64,000 bases of DNA. Origin: Pengzhenrongella sicca. GTDB lineage: Bacteria > Actinomycetota > Actinomycetes > Actinomycetales > Cellulomonadaceae. Of this stretch, positions 17,303 through 26,468 are shown one piece after another (the stretch's first letter is position 1; each line of letters opens with the position of its first letter). The notes below the pieces were generated by a model. It searched no databases and was not told where the DNA came from. It saw nothing but the letters and a program-made list of their open reading frames with translations. The position numbers and the translations under genes were made by a program. Where the stretch lies: assembly GCF_017569225.1 (NCBI RefSeq), contig NZ_CP071868.1:868001-932000 (forward strand), read 5' to 3'.

Positions 17303-19657
17303 GTGGCCCCATTCGCACTGAGAACCCGCGTCGACAGGCGGGGACGCGCCGACGTGCCCGCGAGTCTGCCCCCGGGTGCCACCGACGCGCCGCCAGGCCC
17401 GCCCGCAGTTGTCGGCAGTGCGATGCGATGGCTGGGCACCGCGACGTGGGTGGTCGTCGCGCTCGGCTGCGGGTCGACGATCTTCCTGTCCGGCCCCCCG
17501 TCCGGGGGGCCCATCCGGACCGCGCTCCTGGTCACGCTCGCGTCCTTCTTCCTCGTCCTCGTCGCGCGCCTCCTGCTCGGCGCGGTGCGGTTCCCGGAGC
17601 GGCGCGCCTCGTTCTGGTTCCTGGCCGCGGGCGTCGCGATGTGGGCCGTGGCCGCCGCGACGGTCAGCGCGCGCCAGACGCAGACCGCGGTGGCATTCCC
17701 CTCGCCGGCCGAGGCGCTGTACTGCGTGTCGTACCTCGGCCTGGTCGCCTTCCTGCTGCTCGACGTGCCGCGGCGCCCGCTGCCGTCGGTCGCGGTCTGG
17801 CTCGAGGCCGCGGTGGTCTGCGGCGCGGCCGCGTGCCTGACGACGTTCGTCGTCCTCACGCCGCTCGCGGAGACGTTCTCCCGCGGTGGGATGCCGCTCC
17901 TGCTCGCGCTGCTGTACCCGCTCATCGACCTGATCCTCGCCACCGTCGTGCTCGCGCAGCTGATGCTCCGACACCGCGACTGGTCGCTGCGGGCGCTCGC
18001 GCTCATCGTCGGCTTCGTGATGCTGGCCGTCGCCGACAGCAGCTTCATGACGGGGCTCAGCGCGGGCGCGTACACCTCGAGCATCTTCCTCGACACCCTC
18101 TGGGGGACGAGCTTCGCGGTCATCGTCGCGGCCGCGTGCTTCCCACCGCGGCCCGCCCAGGTCCGGCCGATCATGCGGCAGAACGGGAGCCTGCTCCCGG
18201 CGGCCGCCGCGCTCGCCGTCGTCGTCCTGGTCATGCACCCCGACGGCGGGCTCGGGTGGTACGTGATGGGACCGGCCGTCATCACCCTGATCTGCACCCT
18301 GGCGCGCCTGATCCTGGCGCTGCGGGAGGCGCAGGGCGCGGCCGAGGCGCTCCGGCTGTCCCTGACCGACGAGCTCACCGGGCTGCCGAACCGCCGCGCC
18401 CTCATGGCAGCCGCCGACGAGCACGTCAAGGACCACTCGCTCATCGGGCTCCTGCTGCTCGACCTCGACGGGTTCAAGGACGTGAACGACAGCCTGGGGC
18501 ACGCGACGGGCGACGACGTGCTGATCGCGCTCGCCCAGCGGCTGCGCAGCGCGTGCGACCCCGGTGTGCTGGTCGTGCGGCTCGGCGGCGACGAGTTCGC
18601 GCTGCTGGTGCACAGCGGCGACGAGGTCGAGCTGCTCGAGCTCGCCCAGACCGTGCGCACCGTGCTCCAGCGCCCCCTGCGCGTCGACAACATCGACCTC
18701 TCGCTCGACGCGTCGGTCGGCATCGCCGTCCGGGCGGTCGACGACCTGTCCGCGACCGAGCTGCTGCGGCGCGCCGACATCGCGATGTACGAGGCGAAGG
18801 AATCGCGGGCCGGGTCGCTGCTGTTCGACGCGTCCCAGGACGGGTTCGCGCGCCAGCGCCTGCGGCGCGGCGAGGAGCTGCGGCTGGCGATCGCGTGCGA
18901 GCAGATCGTCGTCTGGTACCAGCCGCAGGTCGACGCCCGGACGCGGCACGTCTTGGCCGTGGAGGCCCTGGTCCGGTGGCAGCACCCGACCAAGGGCCTG
19001 CTGTCTCCCATCGACTTCCTGTCCGACGCCCGCAAGTTCGGCCTGATGCCGGCGCTGACCGACGCGGTCATGCGGGCGGTGCTGGTCGACCTGCGGCGCT
19101 GGACCGACGAGGGCTTCACCTTCCGCGCGGCGATGAACTGCGCGCCGCCGGAGCTCGTCGGCGGCACGTTCCTGGCCACCCTCTTCGCAGCGCTCGAGGC
19201 GGCCGAGCTCCCGGACGACATCCTGCTCGTCGAAGTCACCGAGGACTCGTTCCTGGCCGACCAGGAGCGCGCCCGCGACGCGCTGTACGACCTGCGGGCG
19301 CACCACGTGCAGACCTCGATCGACGACTACGGCACGGGCTTCTCCTCGCTCGCCTACCTGCGGGACCTGCCCATGTCGGAGCTCAAGATCGACCGGTCGT
19401 TCGTGTCCACCATCGTCCAGGACGAGCGCAGCCGGATGATCGTCTCGACCACGACGCAGATGGCGCACGCGCTGGGCATGCGCGTGGTCGCCGAGGGTGT
19501 CGAGGATGCGGCGACGGCCGCAGCGCTCCTTCCGCTCGGGATCGATCTCTTCCAGGGCTATCACATCGCCCGGCCGATGCCGGCGGCCGCGGTCGGCCCG
19601 TGGGTGCTGAGCTGGACGACCGACCCCGCGCGGGTGGGGATGCCGCGGCTCCCGTGA
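17303..19657 (+). CDS. Membrane GGDEF-EAL cyclic-di-GMP enzyme
   Basis: A 784-residue protein. About eight to nine N-terminal membrane helices (roughly residues 43-340) form a sensor region. A GGDEF domain follows, with [14 protein letters not shown] and an intact RLGGDEF active site. The EAL domain has [38 protein letters not shown] and VVAEGVED. The substrate-contact strand reads MNCAPPEL where NLS is usual. Both catalytic signatures look usable, so it may make or break c-di-GMP. GTG 17303 follows an ATAAGT -10-like box by four bases, as in leaderless genes. No linked regulator is seen. Confidence 0.92.
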   Translation: MAPFALRTRVDRRGRADVPASLPPGATDAPPGPPAVVGSAMRWLGTATWVVVALGCGSTIFLSGPPSGGPIRTALLVTLASFFLVLVARLLLGAVRFPERRASFWFLAAGVAMWAVAAATVSARQTQTAVAFPSPAEALYCVSYLGLVAFLLLDVPRRPLPSVAVWLEAAVVCGAAACLTTFVVLTPLAETFSRGGMPLLLALLYPLIDLILATVVLAQLMLRHRDWSLRALALIVGFVMLAVADSSFMTGLSAGAYTSSIFLDTLWGTSFAVIVAAACFPPRPAQVRPIMRQNGSLLPAAAALAVVVLVMHPDGGLGWYVMGPAVITLICTLARLILALREAQGAAEALRLSLTDELTGLPNRRALMAAADEHVKDHSLIGLLLLDLDGFKDVNDSLGHATGDDVLIALAQRLRSACDPGVLVVRLGGDEFALLVHSGDEVELLELAQTVRTVLQRPLRVDNIDLSLDASVGIAVRAVDDLSATELLRRADIAMYEAKESRAGSLLFDASQDGFARQRLRRGEELRLAIACEQIVVWYQPQVDARTRHVLAVEALVRWQHPTKGLLSPIDFLSDARKFGLMPALTDAVMRAVLVDLRRWTDEGFTFRAAMNCAPPELVGGTFLATLFAALEAAELPDDILLVEVTEDSFLADQERARDALYDLRAHHVQTSIDDYGTGFSSLAYLRDLPMSELKIDRSFVSTIVQDERSRMIVSTTTQMAHALGMRVVAEGVEDAATAAALLPLGIDLFQGYHIARPMPAAAVGPWVLSWTTDPARVGMPRLP

Positions 19658-19702
19658 CCCGCGCGGCGGCGTCGGTCGGCCGGCGTCGATCCGGCGGCGG
19701 GG

Positions 19703-20398
19703 TCAGGCCAGCGGCACTCGTGGCCGCAGCAGGAACGACTCCGACGGCGGGATCGCGACGCCGTCGAGGCCGATGCCGAGCGTGACGAGCCGGTGCGCCT
19801 CCGGGAACTGCCGGCGCTGGTTCTCCAGCAGCGGCGTGATGTGCGCGTAGACCGGCGTGCTCGCGGGCGAGCCGAGGTACGGCGCCGTCCGCGTGCCCGG
19901 TAGCGACCGCGTGAGGATGCCGGCCGAGCCCAGCAGGCGGCGGACCCGCTCGTCGAGGATCGCCACGAACGAGGCCATGCGGTTGACCCGCGCGATCGCG
20001 AAGAGCCCGTGGTAGAGCGCGAGCGACAGCCGCGTCCCGTTGGCGGACGAGCTGCGCCGGACGCCGAGCGTCGCGACCTCGCACGTCCATAGCGGATCCA
20101 GCCCGACGGCGGCCGCAGACCGCGTGCCGTCGGCGCTCCACGGCGGGTTACCGACGTCGACCAGGGTCTTGAGCCCCGCATGCCCGCCCGGCATGAGCAG
20201 GCGGACGGTCGCGACGACGTCGCCGCCCGCGTCCGCGAGGGCGAGGAACACCGTGGAGTCCTCGTAGGCGCCGTACTCGTCGTCGAGCTGGGCGCGCGAG
20301 TTGCCGAACGTGCGCAGGAAGACGTCGGCCTCGCAGTCGCGGGCCGACTCGAGCAGCTCGCCCTGCACGTCGACGTGCATCCAGATGTCGTCCAGCAT
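19703..20398 (-). CDS. GNAT-fold acyltransferase related to autoinducer synthases
   Basis: A 231-residue cytoplasmic protein. The N-terminal half looks like the LuxI / N-acyl amino-acid synthase type of GNAT fold: LRTFGNSRAQLDDEYGAYEDS, then VVATVRLLMPGG (Arg on the beta strand) and LWTCEVATLGVRRS, then LALYHGLFAIARVNR. It is not a clear LuxI, and the substrate is unknown. Its ATG overlaps the stop of the SpeD-like gene (ATGA), so the pair is translated together. I infer that it acylates the product of the SpeD-like decarboxylase, or uses a related amine. Confidence 0.65.
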   Translation of the reverse strand: MLDDIWMHVDVQGELLESARDCEADVFLRTFGNSRAQLDDEYGAYEDSTVFLALADAGGDVVATVRLLMPGGHAGLKTLVDVGNPPWSADGTRSAAAVGLDPLWTCEVATLGVRRSSSANGTRLSLALYHGLFAIARVNRMASFVAILDERVRRLLGSAGILTRSLPGTRTAPYLGSPASTPVYAHITPLLENQRRQFPEAHRLVTLGIGLDGVAIPPSESFLLRPRVPLA

Positions 20399-20739
20399 CA
20401 AAACTCCTTGTAGACGACCTCGGACGCGTCGAACCACGTCCGGGTGAGCTCGACGACCGTCGCGGCCGAGAACGGCTTGCACGCGTACACGTCCACGCTG
20501 AAGAACAGCCGGGGCACGTCCCAGGCGTAGAAGTGCGCGCCGGACGTCTCCCAGTGGATCCAGCCCGCCCAGCCGTACAGCGGCGACTGGTGGGTGACGG
20601 GCTCGATCAGCGCGATCATGTCGATCGCGCTCGACAGCCGGGTCAGGTAAGCGCTGATGGCCGCCGCGTCGATGGGCTGCGGGCACAGGCCCTCGACCAC
20701 GAGACGTTGGCGGCAGATTTCGGGGGCTAGATCGAGCAC
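20398..20739 (-). CDS. SpeD-like (S-adenosylmethionine decarboxylase-family) protein
   Basis: A 113-residue protein of the small bacterial AdoMet decarboxylase fold. Aligned to SpeD, the segment IHWETSGAHFYAW covers the self-cleavage site. Ser66 falls at the pyruvoyl-forming Ser, but the preceding Glu is Thr65 and the downstream catalytic His is replaced by Tyr71. FSVDVYACKPFS matches the conserved DVFTCG strand, with its Cys. Some SpeD homologues are known to decarboxylate arginine or ornithine instead of AdoMet. The substrate here is open. GTG 20739 has a GGAG site; the longer upstream frame has no support. It is coupled to the acyltransferase gene. Confidence 0.7.
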   Translation of the reverse strand: MLDLAPEICRQRLVVEGLCPQPIDAAAISAYLTRLSSAIDMIALIEPVTHQSPLYGWAGWIHWETSGAHFYAWDVPRLFFSVDVYACKPFSAATVVELTRTWFDASEVVYKEF

Positions 20740-21009
20740 GGTGCTCCGATGTGTGTGCCCACGAGGGGCGGGGGGGGTGGGGTCAACCAGATTCTCCCCC
20801 GCGTCGGTGCACGTCGGAGCCACATTTGTCACTCGTTTGCCATCCCGTGCCAGGTGCAGGGGCCGCCGGCCGCGCGGTGGGTCGCGGAGGACCGCGCGCC
20901 GGCCGAGAGTTTGCAGAACGGCCCTTCTGGGCGATTCGGTGACGCAGGTGCCGTTGTTCGGGGCCGCGGCGGCCGTGGATGCGTATCCGGATACGGCTAG
21001 AGTGAGGCG
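20740..21009. other. Divergent promoter region, SpeD-like pair / molybdate regulator
   Basis: This 270-bp spacer contains a G-rich tract at about 20765-20782 next to the SpeD-like GTG, and a lower-GC pocket around 20819-20850. The palindrome and -10 box of the molybdate regulator lie at its right end. No gene is seen. Confidence 0.5.
20982..21003 (+). promoter_or_regulatory. Perfect 14-bp palindrome and leaderless -10 box of the molybdate regulator
   Basis: CGTATCCGGATACG (20982-20995) is a perfect palindrome lying just before TAGAGT (20998-21003). Six bases later comes the ATG of the Mop-domain regulator, so the mRNA is probably leaderless and the palindrome covers the core promoter. It is a strong candidate for autoregulation. 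Confidence 0.7.
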
Positions 21010-21447
21010 ATGACGATCTTCCGGGTACGGGAGGCAGCCGAGCTGCTCGGCGTCAGCGCCGACACGCTGCGGCGCTGGGCCGAGGCAGGGCGCTTCGCCA
21101 CGACCGCCGACGGCGCTGGCCGGCTCGCGATCGACGGGCCCGAGCTGGCCCGGTTCGCGATCGAGCTCGCGACCGCCACGCCCGGGGCGGGCGCGCACGC
21201 CAGCGTGCACGAGTCGGCGCGCAACCACTTCACCGGGCTGGTCACGAGGGTCATCAAGGACACCGTGATGGCGCAGGTCGAGATCCAGGCCGGGCCGTTC
21301 CGGGTCGTCTCGCTGATGAGCCGGGAGGCGGCCGACGAGCTCGGCCTCGCACCCGGCGTGCTCGCCGTCGCGAGCGTCAAGTCCACCCACGTCGTGGTCT
21401 CTACCCCGCAGGTGTCCACCCCGCAGACCTCCCTTCCACAGAGCTGA
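21010..21447 (+). CDS. Molybdate-binding transcriptional regulator (HTH-TOBE)
   Basis: A 145-residue protein. It begins with a MerR/excisionase-like helix-turn-helix (FRVREAAELLGVSADTLRRWAEAGR) and continues into one TOBE/Mop domain (ARNHFTGLVTRVIKDTVMAQVEIQAG ... VKSTHVVV), which binds molybdate or tungstate. It differs from ModE in having a MerR-type reader and a single Mop domain. It lies seven bases before modA and reads the same way, so it is probably the local sensor of the mod operon. Its own promoter carries a perfect palindrome. Confidence 0.88.
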   Translation: MTIFRVREAAELLGVSADTLRRWAEAGRFATTADGAGRLAIDGPELARFAIELATATPGAGAHASVHESARNHFTGLVTRVIKDTVMAQVEIQAGPFRVVSLMSREAADELGLAPGVLAVASVKSTHVVVSTPQVSTPQTSLPQS

Positions 21448-21454
21448 GCTCCCC

Positions 21455-22264
21455 ATGCGTCGCACGGTCCGTGCAGCTCACGTCGCGCTCCTGGCCGGCG
21501 CCCTCCTGCTCGCCGGGTGCGGGTCGTCGGGCTCCGACGCCGAGGCGGGCGCCGACGCCACCCGCTCGGCCGCCGGCGCCGACGCGGGGCCGTCGGGCGA
21601 GCTCATGGTGTTCGCCGCCGCGTCGCTGACCGAGGCGTTCACCGAGCTCGGCACGCGCTTCGAGCAGGCCAACCCGAGCGCGAGCATCACCTTCAACTTC
21701 GGCCCGAGCTCGGGCCTGGCGACCCAGATCACCGCGGGCGCACCCGCCGACGTCTTCGCCGCCGCGTCGGTCTCGACGCTCGAGCAGGTCGTGGCGGTCG
21801 GCGACGCCGGCGAGCCCGTGGTGTTCGCCCGCAACCGGATGGAGCTCGCGGTGCCGGCCGACAACCGGGCGGGGATCACGGGCCTGAGCGACCTCGAGCG
21901 ATCGGACGTCAAGGTCGCGCTGTGCCAGCCCGACGTGCCCTGCGGCGTCGGCGCTTCGGCGGTGTTTGCCGCGGCGGGGCTCACGGTCGCGCCCGTGACG
22001 CTCGAGTCGGACGTCAAGGCCGTCCTGACCAAGGTGCGGCTCGGCGAGGTGGACGCGGGGCTCGTCTACGTCACCGACGTGCTGGCCGCCGGGGACGAGG
22101 TAGCGGGCATCGAGATCCCGGCCGACGTCAACGCCGCGACCGACTATCCGATCGCGACCCTCTCGGCCGCCGAGAGCCCGGACCTCGCCGCGGCGTTCGT
22201 CGACTTCGTGCTGTCCGACGACGGCGCGACGGTCCTGACGGCCGCGGGCTTCGAGCGCCCGTGA
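21455..22264 (+). CDS. modA: Molybdate ABC transporter substrate-binding lipoprotein ModA
   Basis: A 269-residue exported lipoprotein. The signal peptide ends in the lipobox LLAGC. The mature protein shows ModA features: LMVFAAASLTEAFTELG, the TFNFGPSSGLATQI anion-site loop, GAPADVFAAAS, and a C-terminal YPIATLSAAESPDLAAAFVDFVLS. It binds molybdate or tungstate outside the membrane and feeds ModB. It starts a tight modA-modB-modC series with GTGA overlaps. Confidence 0.95.
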   Translation: MRRTVRAAHVALLAGALLLAGCGSSGSDAEAGADATRSAAGADAGPSGELMVFAAASLTEAFTELGTRFEQANPSASITFNFGPSSGLATQITAGAPADVFAAASVSTLEQVVAVGDAGEPVVFARNRMELAVPADNRAGITGLSDLERSDVKVALCQPDVPCGVGASAVFAAAGLTVAPVTLESDVKAVLTKVRLGEVDAGLVYVTDVLAAGDEVAGIEIPADVNAATDYPIATLSAAESPDLAAAFVDFVLSDDGATVLTAAGFERP

Positions 22265-23130
22265 GCCGCGCCGGCGCCAGCGCTCGCGCCAGCTCACGTA
22301 CCGGCACCGGTACCCGTTCCCGCGCGAACCGGGCCGACGTCGCCGGCCGGACGCCGTGGCCGCTCGCCGCGCCGGCCGCCGTCGCGGTCGCGTTCCTGCT
22401 GCTGCCGCTCGCGGGCCTCGTGCTGCGCGCCCCCTGGAGCACCCTGCCCGCGGTGCTCGTGGAGTCGGCCGCGGTCGACGCGCTCCGGCTCTCGGTGGTC
22501 ACCGCGAGCCTGGCCACGCTCCTGTCGGTCTTGTTCGGCGTCCCGCTCGCCTGGGTGCTCGCGCGCGGGCAGTTCGCCGGGCGCAGCCTCCTGCGCGCCC
22601 TGGTGATGCTGCCGCTCGTGCTGCCGCCCGTCGTCGGCGGCGTCGCGCTGCTGTTCGTGCTCGGCCGGCGCGGTCTCCTCGGGCAGTACCTCGACCAGTG
22701 GTTCGGGATCACGCTCCCGTTCACGACGGCGGGGGTCGTCCTGGCCGAGACCTTCGTGGCGATGCCCTTCCTGGTGATCACGGTCGAGGGCGCGCTGCGC
22801 TCGGCGAACCGCGGGCTCGAGGAGGCCGCCGCGACGCTCGGCTCGCGGCCGTTCGCGACGTTCCGGCGCGTGACCCTGCCGCTCATCGCGCCGAGCCTGG
22901 TCGCCGGGGCCGTGCTCTGCTGGGCGCGCGCGCTCGGCGAGTTCGGCGCGACGATCACGTTCGCCGGGAACCTGCCCGGCATCACGCAGACCATGCCGCT
23001 CGCGGTCTACCAGGCGCTCGAACGCGACCCGGACGCGGCCGTCGCGCTGAGCCTCGTCATGCTCGTGGTCTCGATCGCGGTGCTCGCGCTGCTGCGCGAC
23101 CGCTGGCTGCGACCGGGGTCCGCGCTGTGA
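22261..23130 (+). CDS. modB: Molybdate ABC transporter permease ModB
   Basis: A 289-residue membrane permease with about six helices. The EAA loop with its conserved Gly reads LEEAAATLGSRPFATFRRVTLP. AWVLARGQFAGR and LVLPPVVGGVALL are typical ModB stretches. It starts at GTG 22261 inside the modA stop (GTGA). The first 35 residues are Arg/Ser-rich and unusually long for the family. Confidence 0.95.
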   Translation: MSRAGASARASSRTGTGTRSRANRADVAGRTPWPLAAPAAVAVAFLLLPLAGLVLRAPWSTLPAVLVESAAVDALRLSVVTASLATLLSVLFGVPLAWVLARGQFAGRSLLRALVMLPLVLPPVVGGVALLFVLGRRGLLGQYLDQWFGITLPFTTAGVVLAETFVAMPFLVITVEGALRSANRGLEEAAATLGSRPFATFRRVTLPLIAPSLVAGAVLCWARALGEFGATITFAGNLPGITQTMPLAVYQALERDPDAAVALSLVMLVVSIAVLALLRDRWLRPGSAL

Positions 23131-24299
23131 CCGGCGGGCTGCGCGCCCGCGTCGTCGTCGACCGCGGCGACTTCCGGCTCGACGCCGACCTCACAGTCGC
23201 CCCGGGGCAGGTGCTGGCCGTCCTCGGGCCCAACGGCGCCGGCAAGTCCACGCTGCTGCGTGCGCTCGCGGGTCTGGGCGCGCTCACGGACGGTCGCATC
23301 GCCGTCGGCACCCACGTGTGGGACGACGCCGCGGCGGGCGTGTTCGTGTCGGCGCCGGACCGCGCCGTCGGCCTGGTGTTCCAGGACTACCGCCTGTTCC
23401 CGCACCTGAGCGTGCTCGACAACGTCGCGTTCTCGGCGCGGGCCAGGGGCGCGAGCCGGCGGCAGGCGCGGGGCGACGGCGCGGCGTGGCTCGGCCGCCT
23501 CGGCATCGACGAGCTCGCGGCCCGGCGGCCCGGCGCGCTGTCCGGCGGGCAGGCCCAGCGGGTCGCGCTGGCGCGCGCGCTCGCGGCCGACCCGCGGCTC
23601 CTGCTGCTCGACGAGCCGCTCGCGGCCCTGGACGCGCGGACCCGGCTGGACGTGCGCGGTGAGCTGCGTCGGCACCTCTCGGAGTTCGCCGGCCCGACGG
23701 TCCTGGTGACGCACGATCCGCTCGAGGCGATGGTGCTCGCCGATCGCCTGCTCGTGCTCGAGGGCGGCCGGGTGGTCCAGGAGGGTGCGCCCGCGGACGT
23801 GGCGCGCCGGCCCGCGACCGACTATGTCGCGCGGCTCGTCGGCCTCAACCTCTACCCCGGCACGCTCGCCGACGCGGCCACGCGGCGCATCGACCTCGCC
23901 GCCGGCGGCGCGCTGTTCGCGGCGGGCGCCGAGGCCGACGCGGGCCTCGGCGCCGACGCGGGCGCCGGCGCGGGCGCCGACGGGGTGCGAGGACCCGCCG
24001 AGGTCGGCGCCGCGATGCTCGCGGTGCTCGCCCCGTCCGCGATCTCGATCCACGCCCGCCGACCGACCGACGGCTCGCCGCGCAACCTGTGGCCCGGCGT
24101 CGTCGCGGGGCTCGAACTGCTCACCGACCGCGTGCGCGTCGCCGTCGACGCGAGCCCGCCGGCCCTCGTCGACGTGACGCCCGCCGCCGTCGCCGACCTG
24201 CGCCTCGCGCCGGGCCAACCGGTGTGGCTCGCGGCGAAGGCGACGGAGGTCGTGGCCTACCCCGACCCGGGCCGGCGGCGGGACGTCGTCAGCGGGTGA
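23127..24299 (+). CDS. modC: Molybdate ABC transporter ATP-binding protein ModC
   Basis: A 390-residue ATPase that powers molybdate import. Walker A is GPNGAGKST, the signature is LSGGQAQRVALARALA, and Walker B is LLLLDEPLAALD, followed by the H-loop VTHDPLEAM. The C-terminal part resembles a TOBE-type regulatory domain but contains a low-complexity Ala/Gly/Asp stretch (AGAEADAGLGADAGAGAGAD). The start is GTG within the modB stop. The gene ends by overlapping the convergent toroid gene by 11 bp. Confidence 0.95.
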   Translation: MTGGLRARVVVDRGDFRLDADLTVAPGQVLAVLGPNGAGKSTLLRALAGLGALTDGRIAVGTHVWDDAAAGVFVSAPDRAVGLVFQDYRLFPHLSVLDNVAFSARARGASRRQARGDGAAWLGRLGIDELAARRPGALSGGQAQRVALARALAADPRLLLLDEPLAALDARTRLDVRGELRRHLSEFAGPTVLVTHDPLEAMVLADRLLVLEGGRVVQEGAPADVARRPATDYVARLVGLNLYPGTLADAATRRIDLAAGGALFAAGAEADAGLGADAGAGAGADGVRGPAEVGAAMLAVLAPSAISIHARRPTDGSPRNLWPGVVAGLELLTDRVRVAVDASPPALVDVTPAAVADLRLAPGQPVWLAAKATEVVAYPDPGRRRDVVSG

Positions 24300-26379
24300 C
24301 GACCGTGAAGCCTCCCGCCAGGACGAGCACCTGGACCTCGGTGCCGGTCACGGTCGCCTCGCGCCGCAGCCGGCCGGAGCCGTCGTAGGAGCGCACGGTC
24401 GCGGACCCGGATCCGGGCAGCGCGAGCGTCGTCGTCTCGGCGCGCGAGCCGACGCTGCGCAGCAGGGCCGAGCCGCCGCCGGGTCCCGCCAGCACGAGCC
24501 GCGAGACGCGCGGCGTCAGCAGCAGGGCGTCGACCTGGGCGGGCAGGGTCGTCGACCGGCGGACGGCGGCGCCCAGGTTCGTCGCCCCAGCCGGCAGCTC
24601 GCGCCGGAGCGTGACGGGCGTGAGCGCACCCGGCGCCTCGGTGACGCCCTGCGCGCCGCCGGCCGAGGTGTCCACGGCGCCGAGCTGGAGGCGGCCGCTC
24701 GTCCAGTCGAGCCGCGCCGAGCGGGTCGCCACGAGGTTCACCACCGGCTGCACGAGCCGCGGCTGGTCGGAGGCCGGCACGGTCCAGGTGGCCGTCCCGC
24801 CGGCCGGGACCTCGAGGTAGGCCGCGCCGCTCCATGCCGACTCGCCGGTCCAGCCGTCCGCGAGCGTCACCACGCGGGCGCCGCCGGCGGGCGTCGCGGC
24901 CTCCGCTTCGACGACCTCGATCCCGTCCTGGTTGACGAGGGACGTCGCCCCGAGCGCCGCCGCGGCGACGTCCGGGTGGGCGTCGAGCGCGAGCATCGAC
25001 AGCAGCCCGTGGATGGCCGACTCGGCGCCGGAGTTCTGGTTGACGACGCCGTCGGCGTTCAGGCCGTCGAAGGTGACGCCGGTGGCCGGGTCGTACATCG
25101 GCGTGCCCGCGCGGTTGGCGCCGAAGTACCAGGCCGCGGTCAGCCCGGCGAGCTGGTCGAGGCCGGGGCGCTTCGCCGCCTGCGCCACCGCGAGCAGGGA
25201 CTGCACGCGCGAGTCGACGCCGTACGCGATCTGGGTGCGGTCGGTCGGCGCGGGCAGCAGCCCGTTGACCGGGCCCGTCGACGTCAGCAGGGCGGGGGTG
25301 AAGACGGCGGCGTCGGTGACCGCCGGGCGGAGCAGCGCGGGGCGGTCGAGCGCGTCGGCGGCGACGGCGAGGGCGGCCGGCATCTGCGCGGCCCACGCGT
25401 GCCACATCGACTGCGAGTGCGTCCACGGCAGGATCGCGCCGTAGGGCCAGGTCGTGGCGTCGCCACCCGACATCGCGGCGATGCCCTCCGCGTACCGCTG
25501 CAGGTCCGTACGCACACGGTCGGTGCGGGCCGACGCCGGGGCGGCCTCGACGTACGCGGCCAGCCCCAGGACGGCCTCGGCGGTCGCGTCGGCGCCGTCC
25601 ACGACCAGCCAGGCCGGCACCTTCGTCCCGTCCGCGACGTCCCACTGGCCGTACCGGGTGAGCGAGTCCCGCTCGAGGGCGGTCAGGGCGAGGTCGAGGC
25701 GGTCGGCGAGGAAGGCGGCGAACTCGGGGTCGGGCTCGGCGAACGCCTGGTAGCCCTCCCCGAGCGCCCACAGGGTGCGGGCGGTCCAGTACGACTCGCC
25801 GGAGTCGCTCGGCGCGGGCAGCTCGACGGGCACGGGGCTCGGGTTCAGCGAGCCGTCCGGCTGCATCCACAGCACGACGTTGCCGGCATTCGGGCCGGTG
25901 GCCGTCTGCAGGTAGGTGAGCGAGCGCAGCAGCTGATAGGCGCGGTCGCGGCTGTCCTCGGCGCCGGTCTGGCGCCAGTGCCGCAGGTAGACCACGGCGG
26001 CCCGGGCCAGGTCGTCGGCGTTGTAGGCGCCCTGCGCCCAGGTGTCGGTCGCCGCGTCGTAGGGCCCGCCGCCGACGCGCTCGTACGCGCCGCTGTCGCG
26101 GCGGTCCGCGTAGGTCCACAGCACGCCGAGCTCCGGCTCCTGCGCCAGCCGATAGGTCGTGTGCTCGGGCCCGTCGGGTGGGGAGACGGTGTCGCCCAGG
26201 AAGTCGAGGTGGGCCAGGTTGGTCAGCGGCGCGGGGTCGGCGGCCGACTCTGCTGCCGGCGATGCCGCGGCCGACGACGCGACGGCCGGCTGGAGCAGGG
26301 CCGCGGCGAGGCCGAGCGCGACGAGCATCCGGGCGCTCCGGCGTCGGGACGGGTGGGCGAAGGCGCGTCGTGCGGTCAT
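24289..26379 (-). CDS. Secreted alpha/alpha-toroid (six-hairpin glycosidase-like) protein, family unknown
   Basis: A 696-residue exported protein with a twin-Arg-like basic start and a signal peptide ending near AVASSAAAS. Residues about 90-480 are a helical repeat fold with aromatic/acidic motifs typical of six-hairpin glycosidases (YNADDLARAAVVYLRHW, SYWTARTLWALGEGYQAF, NSGAESAIHGLLSMLALDAHP). The last 200 residues look like beta domains, one similar to a carbohydrate-binding module. I cannot name the family or substrate. It lies at the end of the LacI-ABC-GH130-ManA locus, so it may release mannose-containing oligosaccharides outside the cell (inference). Confidence 0.65.
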   Translation of the reverse strand: MTARRAFAHPSRRRSARMLVALGLAAALLQPAVASSAAASPAAESAADPAPLTNLAHLDFLGDTVSPPDGPEHTTYRLAQEPELGVLWTYADRRDSGAYERVGGGPYDAATDTWAQGAYNADDLARAAVVYLRHWRQTGAEDSRDRAYQLLRSLTYLQTATGPNAGNVVLWMQPDGSLNPSPVPVELPAPSDSGESYWTARTLWALGEGYQAFAEPDPEFAAFLADRLDLALTALERDSLTRYGQWDVADGTKVPAWLVVDGADATAEAVLGLAAYVEAAPASARTDRVRTDLQRYAEGIAAMSGGDATTWPYGAILPWTHSQSMWHAWAAQMPAALAVAADALDRPALLRPAVTDAAVFTPALLTSTGPVNGLLPAPTDRTQIAYGVDSRVQSLLAVAQAAKRPGLDQLAGLTAAWYFGANRAGTPMYDPATGVTFDGLNADGVVNQNSGAESAIHGLLSMLALDAHPDVAAAALGATSLVNQDGIEVVEAEAATPAGGARVVTLADGWTGESAWSGAAYLEVPAGGTATWTVPASDQPRLVQPVVNLVATRSARLDWTSGRLQLGAVDTSAGGAQGVTEAPGALTPVTLRRELPAGATNLGAAVRRSTTLPAQVDALLLTPRVSRLVLAGPGGGSALLRSVGSRAETTTLALPGSGSATVRSYDGSGRLRREATVTGTEVQVLVLAGGFTVVTR

Positions 26380-26468
26380 CGTTGACCAGCTCTCGGGTGG
26401 GTTCGGGCTGCGACTGATGCGGTGCGGGGTGGGGGTGTGCGGCGGGCTCTGCGGTGGGGGGGGCGGGG

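Noticed and set aside
20740-21009. Molybdenum-cofactor riboswitch before the mod genes
   Set aside because: The transcript appears to start at the ATG at 21010, leaving no leader for a riboswitch.
20740-21465. N-terminal extension of the SpeD-like gene into the molybdate regulator
   Set aside because: The extension is antisense to the regulator and its promoter, while GTG 20739 has a GGAG site and gives the normal SpeD length.
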